Origin: Methylosinus sp. C49
GTDB taxonomy: Bacteria; Pseudomonadota; Alphaproteobacteria; Rhizobiales; Beijerinckiaceae
Assembly (NCBI RefSeq): GCF_009936375.1
Contig: NZ_AP022332.1
Coordinates: 1,116,001-1,180,000 of the forward strand
Reading direction: 5' to 3'
DNA: 64,000 nucleotides
Shown here: positions 9,261 to 17,167 of the stretch, piece by piece
Position numbering within the stretch: position 1 is the first letter of the stretch
How the letters are laid out: each line of letters opens with the position of its first letter
Program-made: the position numbers and the translations under genes
The notes under the pieces: generated by a model
What the model was told of the DNA's origin: nothing
What the model saw: only the letters and a program-made list of their open reading frames with translations
Databases searched by the model: none

Positions 9261-10109
9261 TTATCGGAGCGTCTTCGCCAGCCGATCGAAGGGGAGAAGC
9301 ATCTCCATCAGCGGCGGCAAATCGCGCAGCGCGATCATATTCGGCCCGTCGGAGACAGCGTTGTCGGGATCGGGATGCGTCTCGATGAAGAGGCCGGCGA
9401 CGCCCACGGCCACTGCCGCCCGCGCCAGCACGGGAACGAAGCGCCTTTCGCCGCCGGAGGCCGCGCCGCGCCCGCCCGGCTGCTGCACGGAATGGGTGGC
9501 GTCGAAAATGACCGGAACGCCCGTCGTCTCGGCCAGAATGGGCAGCGAGCGCATGTCGGAGACCAGGGCGTTATAGCCGAAGCTGGTTCCGCGCTCGGTC
9601 GCCAGCGCGCCGACGGCGCCCTCTGCGCGCAGCTTGTCTATGGCGTGGCGCATGTCCCAGGGCGCGAGAAACTGGCCCTTCTTGACATTGACGACGCGCC
9701 CCGTCCGCGCCGCCGCAGTCAGGAGATCGGTCTGCCGGCAGAGGAAGGCGGGGATTTGCAGAATATCCGCCACTTCGGCGACAGGCGCGCATTGCGTCGT
9801 CTCATGCACGTCGGTGAGGACGGGCAGGCCGAAGCGCTCCTTGATCTCGGCGAAGATCGGCAGAGAGGCGGCAAGGCCGAGGCCGCGCCCCGAGGCGCCC
9901 GAGCTGCGATTGGCCTTGTCGAAAGAGGCTTTGAAGACGACGCCAGTGCTCAGCCGCTCGGCGAGCTCGACCAGCGCCTGCGCGATCTCGAGGCCCTGCG
10001 CGCGGCTCTCCAGCGCGCAGGGGCCGGCGATGAGGGCGAGCGGCAGGTGATTGCCGAATGCGACGCGACGCGAAGAGCCGACCGCGACCGTGGAGAAATC
10101 GGTGGTCAT
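9261..10109 (-). CDS. kdsA: 3-deoxy-D-manno-octulosonate 8-phosphate synthase
   Basis: The 282-residue enzyme condenses phosphoenolpyruvate with arabinose 5-phosphate to make KDO 8-phosphate for lipopolysaccharide inner core. Signature segments are LIAGPCALES near the N-terminus and FKASFDKANRSS. The Cys in GPC aligns with the metal-ligand cysteine of the metal-dependent class II enzymes rather than the Asn of metal-independent E. coli KdsA. The start is taken as the ATG at 10109 rather than a TTG two codons upstream. It is not next to other LPS genes here. Confidence 0.95.
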   Translation of the reverse strand: MTTDFSTVAVGSSRRVAFGNHLPLALIAGPCALESRAQGLEIAQALVELAERLSTGVVFKASFDKANRSSGASGRGLGLAASLPIFAEIKERFGLPVLTDVHETTQCAPVAEVADILQIPAFLCRQTDLLTAAARTGRVVNVKKGQFLAPWDMRHAIDKLRAEGAVGALATERGTSFGYNALVSDMRSLPILAETTGVPVIFDATHSVQQPGGRGAASGGERRFVPVLARAAVAVGVAGLFIETHPDPDNAVSDGPNMIALRDLPPLMEMLLPFDRLAKTLR

Positions 10110-10154
10110 CGCCAAAGCCTATCACTCACCCACGTGAGCGCGAAGCGTGGCGAA

Positions 10155-11192
10155 TCACAGCTTGCCGACGACGACGAGGCGCTTGATCTCGCCTCGCTCG
10201 AAGGCGCGCAGGAAGGCGGCGTAATTCTTGAACGACACGCAGCCATTGGAGTCGCCACGCGGGCCGAGCATGTAAGTATGCGCGAGCAGTCCGGCGCGGC
10301 CGAAGATCGCGCCCTCGCCGCCGACCGGCGTCAAGCGGATCGCGCGCACGCCATGGAACAGGCTCTCGCGGAAGGTGAGATCGTAAGTATGCGGCGGCGT
10401 GACGCCGCGCATGCGCACATGGGCGAAGCGCGGATCGTCGAATTTGTCGCCGAGGCCCGAATGCGCCTCGAGACGCGTGCCGTCCGGCAGATAGACCGTA
10501 TGCGCGCTGATGTCGTAGACGGCGGTCTGATTGTCATAGGCGGTGGTCGGATTGCCGCGCGTCGCATTGCGCAGTCCGTCGAAGAGCCCGGTCTCCGGCG
10601 CCGCATAGGCGAGCGCCTTGCCGGTAGGCTGCAGCGGGCCGAAGACCTTCTCGAAGAAGGAGGGGCTGCTCTCCTCTTCCGCCGCCGGCGCGGAGGCCGT
10701 CTTTCGCGCGCTGCGGATGACGGGCAGATGGACGCGCAGACCGAATTCGGAGGGACGCGGCGGCGGCAACGGCGCGTTGTCTTGTTCCTCTTCCGCGACC
10801 TTCTGCTCGAGGCCCGCATCCTTGCGGGCGGGCGGCGTCGGCGCAGCCACAGGCGCCAGAGCCGGCGCTGGCAGGGATTGCGGTGTCTCGAGCGCGGCGA
10901 CGACCGTCTTGGGCGCCGCATGGGAGCGCAGATCGCCGACCAGCACGCCGAAGGGAATGGAGAAAGAGGGCGACTCGATCGAAGCCGTCGTCTCCTCGGG
11001 GGCGTCTACGATCGTGAGCGCGGCGGCCGCGGGCGGCGCGGGCGTCTGCTCGGCGCTGCGCATCGCGAGACCCGCCAGACCGCCCACGGTGAGGGCGCCG
11101 GCGAGAAAAAGAGTCGAGAGCAGAATGCGGCGAGAGATTTCACGGCGAGGCAATGAATTGGAAGAGCATCGTTCACCGGGATTCTTACGCAT
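10155..11192 (-). CDS. DUF2778 (Tlde1-like) periplasmic L,D-transpeptidase-fold protein
   Basis: The 345-residue protein has an N-terminal membrane anchor or signal (RRILLSTLFLAGALTVGGLAGLAM), a long Pro/Ala-rich linker to about residue 150, and a C-terminal DUF2778 domain with HTYMLGPRGDSNGCVSF, matching the His...Ser-x-Gly-Cys arrangement of L,D-transpeptidase-fold catalytic sites. In Salmonella, Tlde1 with this domain is a type VI effector acting on peptidoglycan, but long linker-bearing versions are common in Rhizobiales without T6SS association. A cell-wall role at the periplasmic face is inferred. Confidence 0.8.
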   Translation of the reverse strand: MRKNPGERCSSNSLPRREISRRILLSTLFLAGALTVGGLAGLAMRSAEQTPAPPAAAALTIVDAPEETTASIESPSFSIPFGVLVGDLRSHAAPKTVVAALETPQSLPAPALAPVAAPTPPARKDAGLEQKVAEEEQDNAPLPPPRPSEFGLRVHLPVIRSARKTASAPAAEEESSPSFFEKVFGPLQPTGKALAYAAPETGLFDGLRNATRGNPTTAYDNQTAVYDISAHTVYLPDGTRLEAHSGLGDKFDDPRFAHVRMRGVTPPHTYDLTFRESLFHGVRAIRLTPVGGEGAIFGRAGLLAHTYMLGPRGDSNGCVSFKNYAAFLRAFERGEIKRLVVVGKL

Positions 11193-11570
11193 CCACCCCC
11201 ACTTTCGGAAGGACTTCCGTTACGCACACTGTCGAGGCGTCTCTATAAGCGAGCCGCTCGACTACGCCACACGCGCCCGGAATGAAGCTTCTTCTCTCCG
11301 ATCCCGAGCATTTTCGAGAAACTGAAGTTACAATTTGGCGGTTTTTTGTCCACGCTACGTAGCTTCAGCGCAAGTATTCGCAAGCTCGACTTCTCGAACC
11401 TTGCGGTTCGACCAACGCGAGCTTCGCTGACCATGGAGGTGAATTACGCCGCAATATAGTAAACATTTTCGTAAATCCTTCGCATAATCTCGCCGGCCGG
11501 AATGCGACGCAGGGACGCGTGCGCCGGGCGCGCTTTCCCTCTATAGTCGCGGCGTCACAGGGAGCTTCGC
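11193..11570. other. Intergenic region between divergent DUF2778 and Fis-activator genes
   Basis: This 378-base gap is more AT-rich than its flanks, especially 11420-11490, as expected for divergent promoters. A CATAAT hexamer at 11483-11488 could be a -10 for the rightward gene but no convincing -35 pairs with it. A short minus-strand reading frame (11243-11434) has no ribosome-binding site or recognisable product and is not called. Confidence 0.4.
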
Positions 11571-12575
11571 ATGAGCGGAGACATCGCCAATTCGCATTTG
11601 GCCAATTCGCATTTGGACCGCGTGCGCTCGGTGGTCGCGGACGAGACCGCGCCGGCGCGCTCGGCGGTCGCCGCCTCCTGGCGCCGCTGCGTCACGCTGC
11701 ATAAGCTCGATCCGGCGGCGAGCCTCGCGCCCGCCATACTGACCGCCACGGAGTTTCGTGAAGCGCGCGAAAGGCTGGAGCCGCTGGCGCGCGTGGCGCA
11801 GAGCGTGATGGAGCGGCTCTCCGCCGCAATCGGCGATCTCGGCTGCTGCGTTCTATTGGCCGATGCGCGCGGCGTTCCGCTGGAGCGGCGCGGCGCCCCC
11901 GCCGACGCCGAGATTTTCGACCGGCGCGGATTGCTGGCCGGCGCGCAATGGAGCGAGGCGCATCAGGGCACCAACGCCATCGGCGCCTGCATCGTCGAGG
12001 AACGCGCGCTGACGATCCATCGCGACCAGCATTTTCATGCCCAAAACACCGGGCTGAGCTGCACGGCCGCGCCGATCTTCGATCATTTGGGACGGCTGGC
12101 GGCGGCGCTCGACGTCTCCTCCTGCCGCGAGACCTTGGCCGAGGGGCTGACCAATCTATTGTCCGTCGCCGTCGTCGACGCCGCGCGCACGATAGAGGCG
12201 CTGAACTTCCGCCGCGCTTTCGCCGACGCCCGCATTCTGCTCTCGCCGCAGGCCGATCGAAACGCCGCCTCGCTGATCGCCGTCGATCGGCACGATCTCG
12301 TCATCGGCGCGACGCGCGCGGCGCGGCTCGAGCTCGGCGTCACCGATGCGCGCATAGCGGCGCAGCTGCCGGCCGCCGATCTGCTGAACGGCGCCGGCGA
12401 GACGGAACTGCAGAGTGGAGAGCCGCAGAGAAGCGAGCTGGAAGACGCCGAGCGCGGCGCCATTCGCCGCGCCCTCGCCCGCGCCAATGGCAATGTGACC
12501 GCCGCCGCGCGACTGCTCGGCGTCAGCCGCGCCACTCTGCATCGCAAGCTCGGGCGGCTCGGATTGTCGCAGTGA
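11571..12575 (+). CDS. GAF-Fis transcriptional activator lacking an AAA+ domain (AcoR-like)
   Basis: The 334-residue protein has the AcoR-type N-terminal region, including a GAF-like sensor domain (about residues 60-200) and, at the end, a Fis-type helix-turn-helix (IRRALARANGNVTAAARLLG then VSRATLHRKLGRLGL). The central AAA+ sigma-54 activation domain with its GAFTGA loop is absent, so it is unlikely to work as a conventional sigma-54 activator. AcoR-type proteins often control the aldehyde dehydrogenase encoded nearby; here that gene is on the same strand about 1.2 kb away, beyond a two-gene cassette. The N-terminus contains an exact 15-base tandem duplication (11586-11615), encoding ANSHL twice. 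Confidence 0.8.
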   Translation: MSGDIANSHLANSHLDRVRSVVADETAPARSAVAASWRRCVTLHKLDPAASLAPAILTATEFREARERLEPLARVAQSVMERLSAAIGDLGCCVLLADARGVPLERRGAPADAEIFDRRGLLAGAQWSEAHQGTNAIGACIVEERALTIHRDQHFHAQNTGLSCTAAPIFDHLGRLAAALDVSSCRETLAEGLTNLLSVAVVDAARTIEALNFRRAFADARILLSPQADRNAASLIAVDRHDLVIGATRAARLELGVTDARIAAQLPAADLLNGAGETELQSGEPQRSELEDAERGAIRRALARANGNVTAAARLLGVSRATLHRKLGRLGLSQ

Positions 12576-12587
12576 CCGGGGTGAGAG

Positions 12588-12770
12588 CTATTTCATCTCG
12601 AACACGTAACGCACGCAGAGCCTGACGAGCACATAAAAGAAAACAAAAACCGGCAAAAACAGCACCAAGAGCGACACGTCCGCATAAACCGACAGAAGCA
12701 CCCACGACACGAAATTCAGCGCCGTCGCGCCCATGTAGAATATGGTGCGGTCGATTTCTATTTTTTTCAA
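12588..12770 (-). CDS. Small two-helix membrane protein, unknown
   Basis: The 60-residue protein has two hydrophobic segments (about residues 9-30 and 32-56, for example FVSWVLLSVYA and LLVLFLPVFVFFYVLV) ending in a basic Arg/Lys tail. It starts at TTG 12770, one base after the stop of the upstream gene, with GGGAG at suitable spacing inside that gene, so the two are translationally linked. Base composition is much more AT-rich than the chromosome around it. I recognise no family. The size, topology and pairing would fit an accessory or immunity-type partner of the larger protein, but that is inference. Confidence 0.6.
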   Translation of the reverse strand: MKKIEIDRTIFYMGATALNFVSWVLLSVYADVSLLVLFLPVFVFFYVLVRLCVRYVFEMK

Positions 12771-12771
12771 A

Positions 12772-13494
12772 TTACATCTCCCAATATTTTTTGATGCTAT
12801 TCGGGTCTATTTCGGTGAACGCTTTTGAAAGAATATCATTGCTGATTTGACCATTCTGAAATTTGTCCAAGAGGATGATCTTGATCTTGCGCATTTCCTC
12901 CTTGAGCGAAAAATACAGCGCCGTGGCCGCAGTGACCATCGCGAACAGCACCAATCCGCCCGCCACCGGAAATTTTCCGTACCGCGCCTCGATTCCCTCG
13001 AATATCGCGCCCTTTCCAGACATGCGGCTCAAGGTCGTCTTGGCGCCGGCTTTCGCCATCTCGGTGGCTCCTTTCGCCTTGAGCGCCTCTTTCATCCCGG
13101 CGGCGATCGCGCCCGATCCCGCGCCGATCCCGATGAACTCCAGCACGGAGACGATGCGACGCATGTCCTGATACAGGCGAACGAGCTCTTGGGGCGATCG
13201 CGACATCTGCGAATACCAGGAGCGGAACTCTTGAATTTCGATCACTCGGACGGATATTTGCGCGTAGAACCGCGACGACATGGCCTCAGACGGCGGGAAA
13301 TGCGCATTGGCGCTCTGCAAGATCTGATTGCCGAAACGGCGGCGCTCGAAATGATCGACGATGACGGGCATGGAATAAAGGCACGTCATCACGGACAGGG
13401 CCGCCGGAGGATTGTCCTCCGTGAGACCAATGTCGATGCGAAACAAATTGCACAGATTCCGCAATCGCGCGGTTTCGCCCGGATTCAACGGCAT
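12772..13494 (-). CDS. Unknown membrane-associated protein, first gene of AT-rich cassette
   Basis: The 240-residue protein has a strong ribosome-binding site (GAGGAGG, about 5 bases before the ATG at 13494). It shows a soluble, helical N-terminal half; a Gly/Ala-rich weakly hydrophobic stretch at about 118-134 (FIGIGAGSGAIAAGM); a clear transmembrane helix at about 176-197 (VAGGLVLFAMVTAATALYF); and a charged C-terminal tail. I recognise no domain. The glycine-zipper-like segment plus a helix is seen in membrane-inserting proteins, but this is not diagnostic. The 3' end is AT-rich (near 12780-12860), unlike neighbours, suggesting acquisition. It is followed directly by the 60-residue membrane gene, and both run against the flanking regulator and dehydrogenase genes. 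Confidence 0.7.
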   Translation of the reverse strand: MPLNPGETARLRNLCNLFRIDIGLTEDNPPAALSVMTCLYSMPVIVDHFERRRFGNQILQSANAHFPPSEAMSSRFYAQISVRVIEIQEFRSWYSQMSRSPQELVRLYQDMRRIVSVLEFIGIGAGSGAIAAGMKEALKAKGATEMAKAGAKTTLSRMSGKGAIFEGIEARYGKFPVAGGLVLFAMVTAATALYFSLKEEMRKIKIILLDKFQNGQISNDILSKAFTEIDPNSIKKYWEM

Positions 13495-13802
13495 TGTGGC
13501 CTCCTCTGAAATAAGCGCCGAAATCCATCCAATATTTCCTCTCGACCCGGCCGGGCCGAGTCGCGTGTTCGATCGCCGCCCCGGGAAAGAGAAGAGTTGA
13601 GCAAAACAATGTGAATTTTTTTGGCGCGCGGCTGTGCGACCGGCGCCGGAGCCGTCGTGGGACGGTCCGGGCCGCCGACTGTCGCAAATCTGCGACACCT
13701 CGAGGCCGTTCGTGCGTTTCCCCCTCTGGCGCGGCCCGGCGCGCGGGCGGATGATCTCCCCCGACGCCGCAAAGGCGCGTGAAACAGCCAAGGGGAAACG
13801 TC
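13495..13802. other. Intergenic region between membrane cassette and aldehyde dehydrogenase
   Basis: This 308-base divergent gap carries the promoters of both flanking transcription units. It holds a perfect 18-base palindrome at 13680-13697 and an AT-rich patch at 13590-13625. No sigma-54 GG-N10-GC element with good flanks could be found by eye. Confidence 0.5.
13680..13697. promoter_or_regulatory. Palindromic operator candidate upstream of aldehyde dehydrogenase
   Basis: The sequence TGTCGCA-AATC-TGCGACA is a perfect inverted repeat with 7-base arms and a 4-base spacer. Its TGT...ACA ends resemble upstream activator sites of Fis-type enhancer-binding proteins. It lies 106 bases before the dehydrogenase ATG, so the GAF-Fis protein at 11571-12575 is a natural candidate ligand. 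Binding is inferred only. Confidence 0.6.
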
Positions 13803-15320
13803 ATGACGAGGCCCGAATTCCTCCGCTCCACGACACCGAAGTTCGAGGCGCGCTATGAGAATTTCATCGGCGGCCGCTGGGTCGCTCCGCGCGCCGGCCG
13901 CTATTTCGAGAATGTGACTCCGGTCAATGGGCAGATTCTCTGCGAGGTCCCGCGTTCCGACGCGACCGACATAGAGCTCGCGCTCGACGCCGCCCATGCG
14001 GCCAAGGACGCTTGGGGCCGCGCGAGCGTCGGCGCGCGCGCGCGCGTTCTCCTCGCCGTCGCCGATCGCATGGAGCAAAATCTCGCAGCGCTCGCGGAAG
14101 CCGAGAGCTGGGACAATGGCAAGCCGATCCGCGAGACGACGGCCGCCGACATTCCGCTCGCCATCGATCATTTCCGCTATTTCGCCTCGGCGATCCGCGC
14201 GCAGGAAGGCGGCATATCGGAAATCGACCACGACACGGTCGCCTATCATTTTCACGAGCCGCTCGGCGTCGTCGGCCAGATCATTCCATGGAACTTCCCG
14301 CTGCTGATGGCGGCGTGGAAGCTCGCCCCCGCGATCGCGGCAGGCAATTGCGTGGTGCTGAAACCGGCCGAGCAGACGCCCGCCTCCATACTCGTATGGG
14401 CGAAGATCGTCGGCGATCTGCTGCCGGCCGGCGTCGTCAATATCGTCAACGGCTTCGGCCTCGAGGCCGGCAAGCCGCTCGCCTCCTCTCCGCGCATCGC
14501 CAAGATCGCCTTCACCGGCGAGACCAGCACGGGACGGCTGATCGGCGAATATGCCGCGCGCAATCTCATCCCCACGACATTGGAGCTCGGCGGCAAATCG
14601 CCGAACATCTTCTTCGCCGATGTGGCGGCGGAAGACGACGCATTCCTCGACAAGGCGCTGGAAGGCTTCGCCATGTTCGCGCTCAATCAGGGCGAGGTCT
14701 GCACCTGCCCGAGCCGCGCTCTGGTGCACCGAAGCATCTATGACAAATTCATCGAGAAAGCGGTGAAGCGCGTCGGCGCCATCGTGCAAGGCGACCCGCT
14801 CGACGCGCGGACGATGATCGGCGCGCAGGCCTCCAAGGAGCAGATGGAGAAGATCCTCGGCTATATCGACATCGGCCAGAAGGAAGGCGCGGACATATTG
14901 ATCGGCGGCGGACGCGCCGAGCTCGGCGGCGATCTTTCCGGCGGCTATTATGTGAAGCCCACAGTGCTCGCCGGCAACAACAAGATGCGCGTGTTCCAGG
15001 AGGAGATATTCGGACCCGTCGTGTCGGTGACGGTGTTCGACACGGATGAAGAGGCGGTGGCGATCGCCAATGACACGATCTTCGGCCTCGGCGCCGGCGT
15101 GTGGACCCGCGACATCAACCGCGCCTATCGCGTCGGCCGCGCCGTGCAGGCGGGACGCGTGTGGACCAATTGCTATCACGCCTATCCGGCGCATGCGGCC
15201 TTCGGCGGCTACAAGCAGTCCGGCATCGGCCGCGAGAATCATCGCATGATGCTCGATCACTACCAGCAGACGAAGAATCTGCTGGTCAGCTATAGCCCGG
15301 ACAAGCTCGGCTTCTTCTGA
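13803..15320 (+). CDS. AldB/ExaC-type NAD(P)-dependent aldehyde dehydrogenase
   Basis: The 505-residue enzyme oxidises short-chain aldehydes such as acetaldehyde to acids. Visible catalytic elements are [10 protein letters not shown] (cofactor-binding Asn), LELGGKSPN (general base Glu) and [11 protein letters not shown] with the nucleophilic cysteine. The N-terminal signature [18 protein letters not shown]-like segment is characteristic of the AldB/ExaC subgroup, commonly controlled by an AcoR-type activator. AGGGGAA precedes the ATG. The real start at 13803 is eight codons into the open frame. A palindromic operator candidate and a GAF-Fis regulator gene lie upstream. Confidence 0.92.
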   Translation: MTRPEFLRSTTPKFEARYENFIGGRWVAPRAGRYFENVTPVNGQILCEVPRSDATDIELALDAAHAAKDAWGRASVGARARVLLAVADRMEQNLAALAEAESWDNGKPIRETTAADIPLAIDHFRYFASAIRAQEGGISEIDHDTVAYHFHEPLGVVGQIIPWNFPLLMAAWKLAPAIAAGNCVVLKPAEQTPASILVWAKIVGDLLPAGVVNIVNGFGLEAGKPLASSPRIAKIAFTGETSTGRLIGEYAARNLIPTTLELGGKSPNIFFADVAAEDDAFLDKALEGFAMFALNQGEVCTCPSRALVHRSIYDKFIEKAVKRVGAIVQGDPLDARTMIGAQASKEQMEKILGYIDIGQKEGADILIGGGRAELGGDLSGGYYVKPTVLAGNNKMRVFQEEIFGPVVSVTVFDTDEEAVAIANDTIFGLGAGVWTRDINRAYRVGRAVQAGRVWTNCYHAYPAHAAFGGYKQSGIGRENHRMMLDHYQQTKNLLVSYSPDKLGFF

Positions 15321-15325
15321 GCGTC

Positions 15326-15343
15326 CGGCCGGGGCGGCCGTTT
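15326..15343 (+). terminator. Short GC hairpin after aldehyde dehydrogenase
   Basis: CGGCCG-GGG-CGGCCG is followed by TTTCCC. The stem is strong but the T-tract is short, so intrinsic termination is plausible rather than certain. Confidence 0.45.
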
Positions 15344-15464
15344 CCCTCCCTGCGGTCGCCCCGCTCCCATCAAATTAAAGACCTAAGTAAAAACCGAAGG
15401 CTACTTGCTCTATTCGTTCCGATGTAATCAATAGGTCGCCATCGATGATCTTCGAAGGCGCCTC

Positions 15465-15658
15465 ATGTTCACCAATAGCCGCGACATCAAACGCCGTCTC
15501 GAAAAGGAAGGCTGGGTGTTGGTCCGCGTCACGGGATCGCACCATGTCTTTCGAAATCCGAAAACCGGCGCATAATCCCCCTGCCGCATCCAAAGAAAGA
15601 CCTCGGCCAAGGTCTCGTCTGGACGATTTACAAGGCAGCCGGCTGGCCCGGAGACTGA
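15465..15658 (+). pseudogene. hicA: HicA-type mRNA interferase, frameshifted
   Basis: The ATG at 15465 opens a HicA-like sequence (RDIKRRLEKEGWVLVRVTGS followed by HHVFRNPKTGA) that hits TAA at 15573 after 36 residues. The missing half continues at once in another frame as IIPLPHPKKDLGQGLVWTIY and ends in a TGA at 15656-15658. A single lost base near 15570-15573 explains this. The catalytic histidine (GSHH) is in the first half. HicA toxins cleave mRNA, so the break would disarm the module unless it is a sequencing error. The TGA is immediately followed by the hicB ATG. Confidence 0.8.
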
Positions 15659-15955
15659 ATGAGCTCGATGACCCATTACGTCGCCATCGTCGAAGAGGAA
15701 GAGGGAAAGGCCGTCGGGGTCTGGTTCCCTGATCTGCCCGGCTGCGTCTCCGCGGGCGATAGTCTCGACGAGGCGATGGCCAACGCCGTCGAAGCGTTGA
15801 CGCTGTGGGTCGATGTCGCGCTCGAGCACGGCCAGCCGATCCCCACGCCGCGCGGCCTCGTCGATCTGAAGCGCGACCCGGAAGTCTCGCGCGAGCTGTC
15901 ACGCTTCATGGTGGCGCTGATCCCCTTGCGGCCACAACTCGACGCCGCGCAATAA
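15659..15955 (+). CDS. hicB: HicB family antitoxin
   Basis: The 98-residue protein has the partial RNase H-like HicB fold: YVAIVEEEEGKAVGVWFPDL followed by PGCVSAGDSLDEAM and a helical NAVEALTLW segment. No separate C-terminal helix-turn-helix is obvious. It would neutralise the HicA toxin and repress the operon. The reading frame is intact while hicA is broken, leaving an apparent orphan antitoxin. The gene order toxin then antitoxin is standard for hicAB. Confidence 0.85.
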   Translation: MSSMTHYVAIVEEEEGKAVGVWFPDLPGCVSAGDSLDEAMANAVEALTLWVDVALEHGQPIPTPRGLVDLKRDPEVSRELSRFMVALIPLRPQLDAAQ

Positions 15956-16082
15956 GCGAGCACATTCTTCCCCAGGGGACGGGCGAACGCTCGTCGGCGG
16001 GAACGCGCTTGACCCGGTCCTGCGCAAGCGCCAGGATCGAGGCAGCGGGGACGTCACGCCGGATCGGCGCGAAAGGGCGATC

Positions 16083-16262
16083 ATGAACGCTTTTAGTCGC
16101 AACATGCTGCTCGCGCTCGGCGTCGCCGGTTTCGGCTATTTTCTGTGGTCGATCTTCGTCGCCAGCCGCTATCAGGCGCTTTGCGAAATCTCCTATTGGT
16201 CCGCGACCGAGGCGCAATTGCGCGCTTGCGACGAGATGCGCTCCTCCCTGCCGAGAAATTGA
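16083..16262 (+). CDS. Small membrane-anchored hypothetical protein
   Basis: This 59-residue product has an AAAGGG ribosome-binding site 6 bases before the ATG. An N-terminal hydrophobic helix (MLLALGVAGFGYFLWSIFVA) is followed by a short polar tail with two cysteines (about residues 34 and 49) that would face the periplasm if the N-terminus is inside. No family is recognised. It is separated from the next secreted protein by only 35 bases, so the two may be cotranscribed. Confidence 0.5.
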   Translation: MNAFSRNMLLALGVAGFGYFLWSIFVASRYQALCEISYWSATEAQLRACDEMRSSLPRN

Positions 16263-16297
16263 CGAGGCCGCGCCGCGCGCGCATTGCGGAAAATGGA

Positions 16298-16723
16298 ATG
16301 AACGCCAGATCCTACACTTTTGCGGCCCTGGCGCTGATGCTCGCGCCGAACGCCCTCGCCTCGGAAATTCATCTCGATTGCGGACGCACCAATCGAACGG
16401 TCGCGATCGACGTCGACACCGGCCGGCGCTTTGTGCAGCTCATTTGGGAAGACGGCGTCGCCGAGGAATATCGCGATGGCGATTCCTATGTCTCCGGCGC
16501 GAGCGGCTCCAGCGAGACGCAAAAGGTCACTTATGCGGTCAGCGTCGACAAGGATGCGGTGAGCTTCGGACAGGACCGCGTCTGCGTCGCCGCGACCGGC
16601 AAATGCCATGACCAGCATGTCCGCAACCTGCTCGACATAGCCGCCGGCACGTTGAAATATGACGATGGCGGCGTCATCGCCGTGATGAAATGCGCGCCCG
16701 CGCCGCCGGGCCGCCGATTCTGA
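16298..16723 (+). CDS. Secreted hypothetical protein with four cysteines
   Basis: The 141-residue protein has a signal peptide (SYTFAALALMLAPNALA, cleavage before SEIHL) and a beta-rich mature part of about 120 residues with cysteines in LDCGRTN, VCVAATGKCHDQ and MKCAPAPP, consistent with disulfides in the periplasm. I recognise no family. The ATG at 16298 is preferred because the upstream extension of the frame overlaps the preceding small gene. Confidence 0.6.
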   Translation: MNARSYTFAALALMLAPNALASEIHLDCGRTNRTVAIDVDTGRRFVQLIWEDGVAEEYRDGDSYVSGASGSSETQKVTYAVSVDKDAVSFGQDRVCVAATGKCHDQHVRNLLDIAAGTLKYDDGGVIAVMKCAPAPPGRRF

Positions 16724-16846
16724 GGGACGGCCGGCCCGACAACGCATCGCAGAGCTCCACCTTGCGCCGAGGCGACGCGGTCGCCTAAGAGAGCGCATCC
16801 CGATGCGCGGCTCTCGCGCGCGGCGTTCAATCGAAAAGAGGTTCGC

Positions 16847-17146
16847 GTGGCCGACGACGAAGACTATGTCTATGACGAAGCGAGCGGCGAATGGGTTCCG
16901 GCGTCGCAGCTCGCCGCGGCGGCGGCGCAGGCGAAAGTCGTGAAGGATTCGGCCGGCAATGCGCTCGCCGACGGCGACTCGGTCATCCTCATCAAGGATC
17001 TGAAGGTGAAGGGCGCCAATCAGACCTTGAAGCAGGGCACGGTGATCAAATCGATCCGCCTCACCGACGACCCGCAAGAGATCGACTGCCGCCACGACGC
17101 CATCAAAGGTCTGGTGCTGCGGACGGAATTCGTGAAGAAACGCTGA
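16847..17146 (+). CDS. PhnA (YjdM) domain protein without zinc ribbon
   Basis: The 99-residue product has the PhnA C-terminal domain: GNALADGDSVILIKDLKVKG then LKQGTVIKSIRL and KGLVLRTEFVKK. YjdM/PhnA proteins usually also carry an N-terminal four-cysteine zinc ribbon; here that part is replaced by an acidic segment (ADDEDYVYDEASGEWVPAS) with no cysteine. The old link to phosphonate use rests on gene location in E. coli, and no phn genes are nearby. The start is GTG with AGAGG upstream. Confidence 0.8.
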   Translation: MADDEDYVYDEASGEWVPASQLAAAAAQAKVVKDSAGNALADGDSVILIKDLKVKGANQTLKQGTVIKSIRLTDDPQEIDCRHDAIKGLVLRTEFVKKR

Positions 17147-17162
17147 GCCGGTCTTCCGGCTC
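17145..17162. terminator. Hairpin between convergent phnA-like and UPF0114 genes
   Basis: GAGCCGG-TCTT-CCGGCTC forms a perfect 7-bp stem between two converging genes. There is no T-tract in either direction, so it may only mark or protect transcript ends. Confidence 0.4.
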
Positions 17163-17167
17163 GCTCG

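Noticed and set aside
10155-11192. The DUF2778 protein as a type VI secretion effector with immunity gene
   Set aside because: No immunity candidate or T6SS gene is adjacent and the protein has its own membrane anchor and long linker, as in ordinary Rhizobiales members.
11243-11434. A 63-codon minus-strand frame in the 11.2-11.6 kb gap
   Set aside because: No ribosome-binding site, no hydrophobic or conserved pattern, and the DNA is promoter-like.
13621-13760. Possible sigma-54 promoter (GG-N10-GC) before the aldehyde dehydrogenase
   Set aside because: Candidate GG pairs were tested at the correct spacing and none has GC at the -12 position with acceptable flanks; the local regulator also lacks the AAA+ domain.
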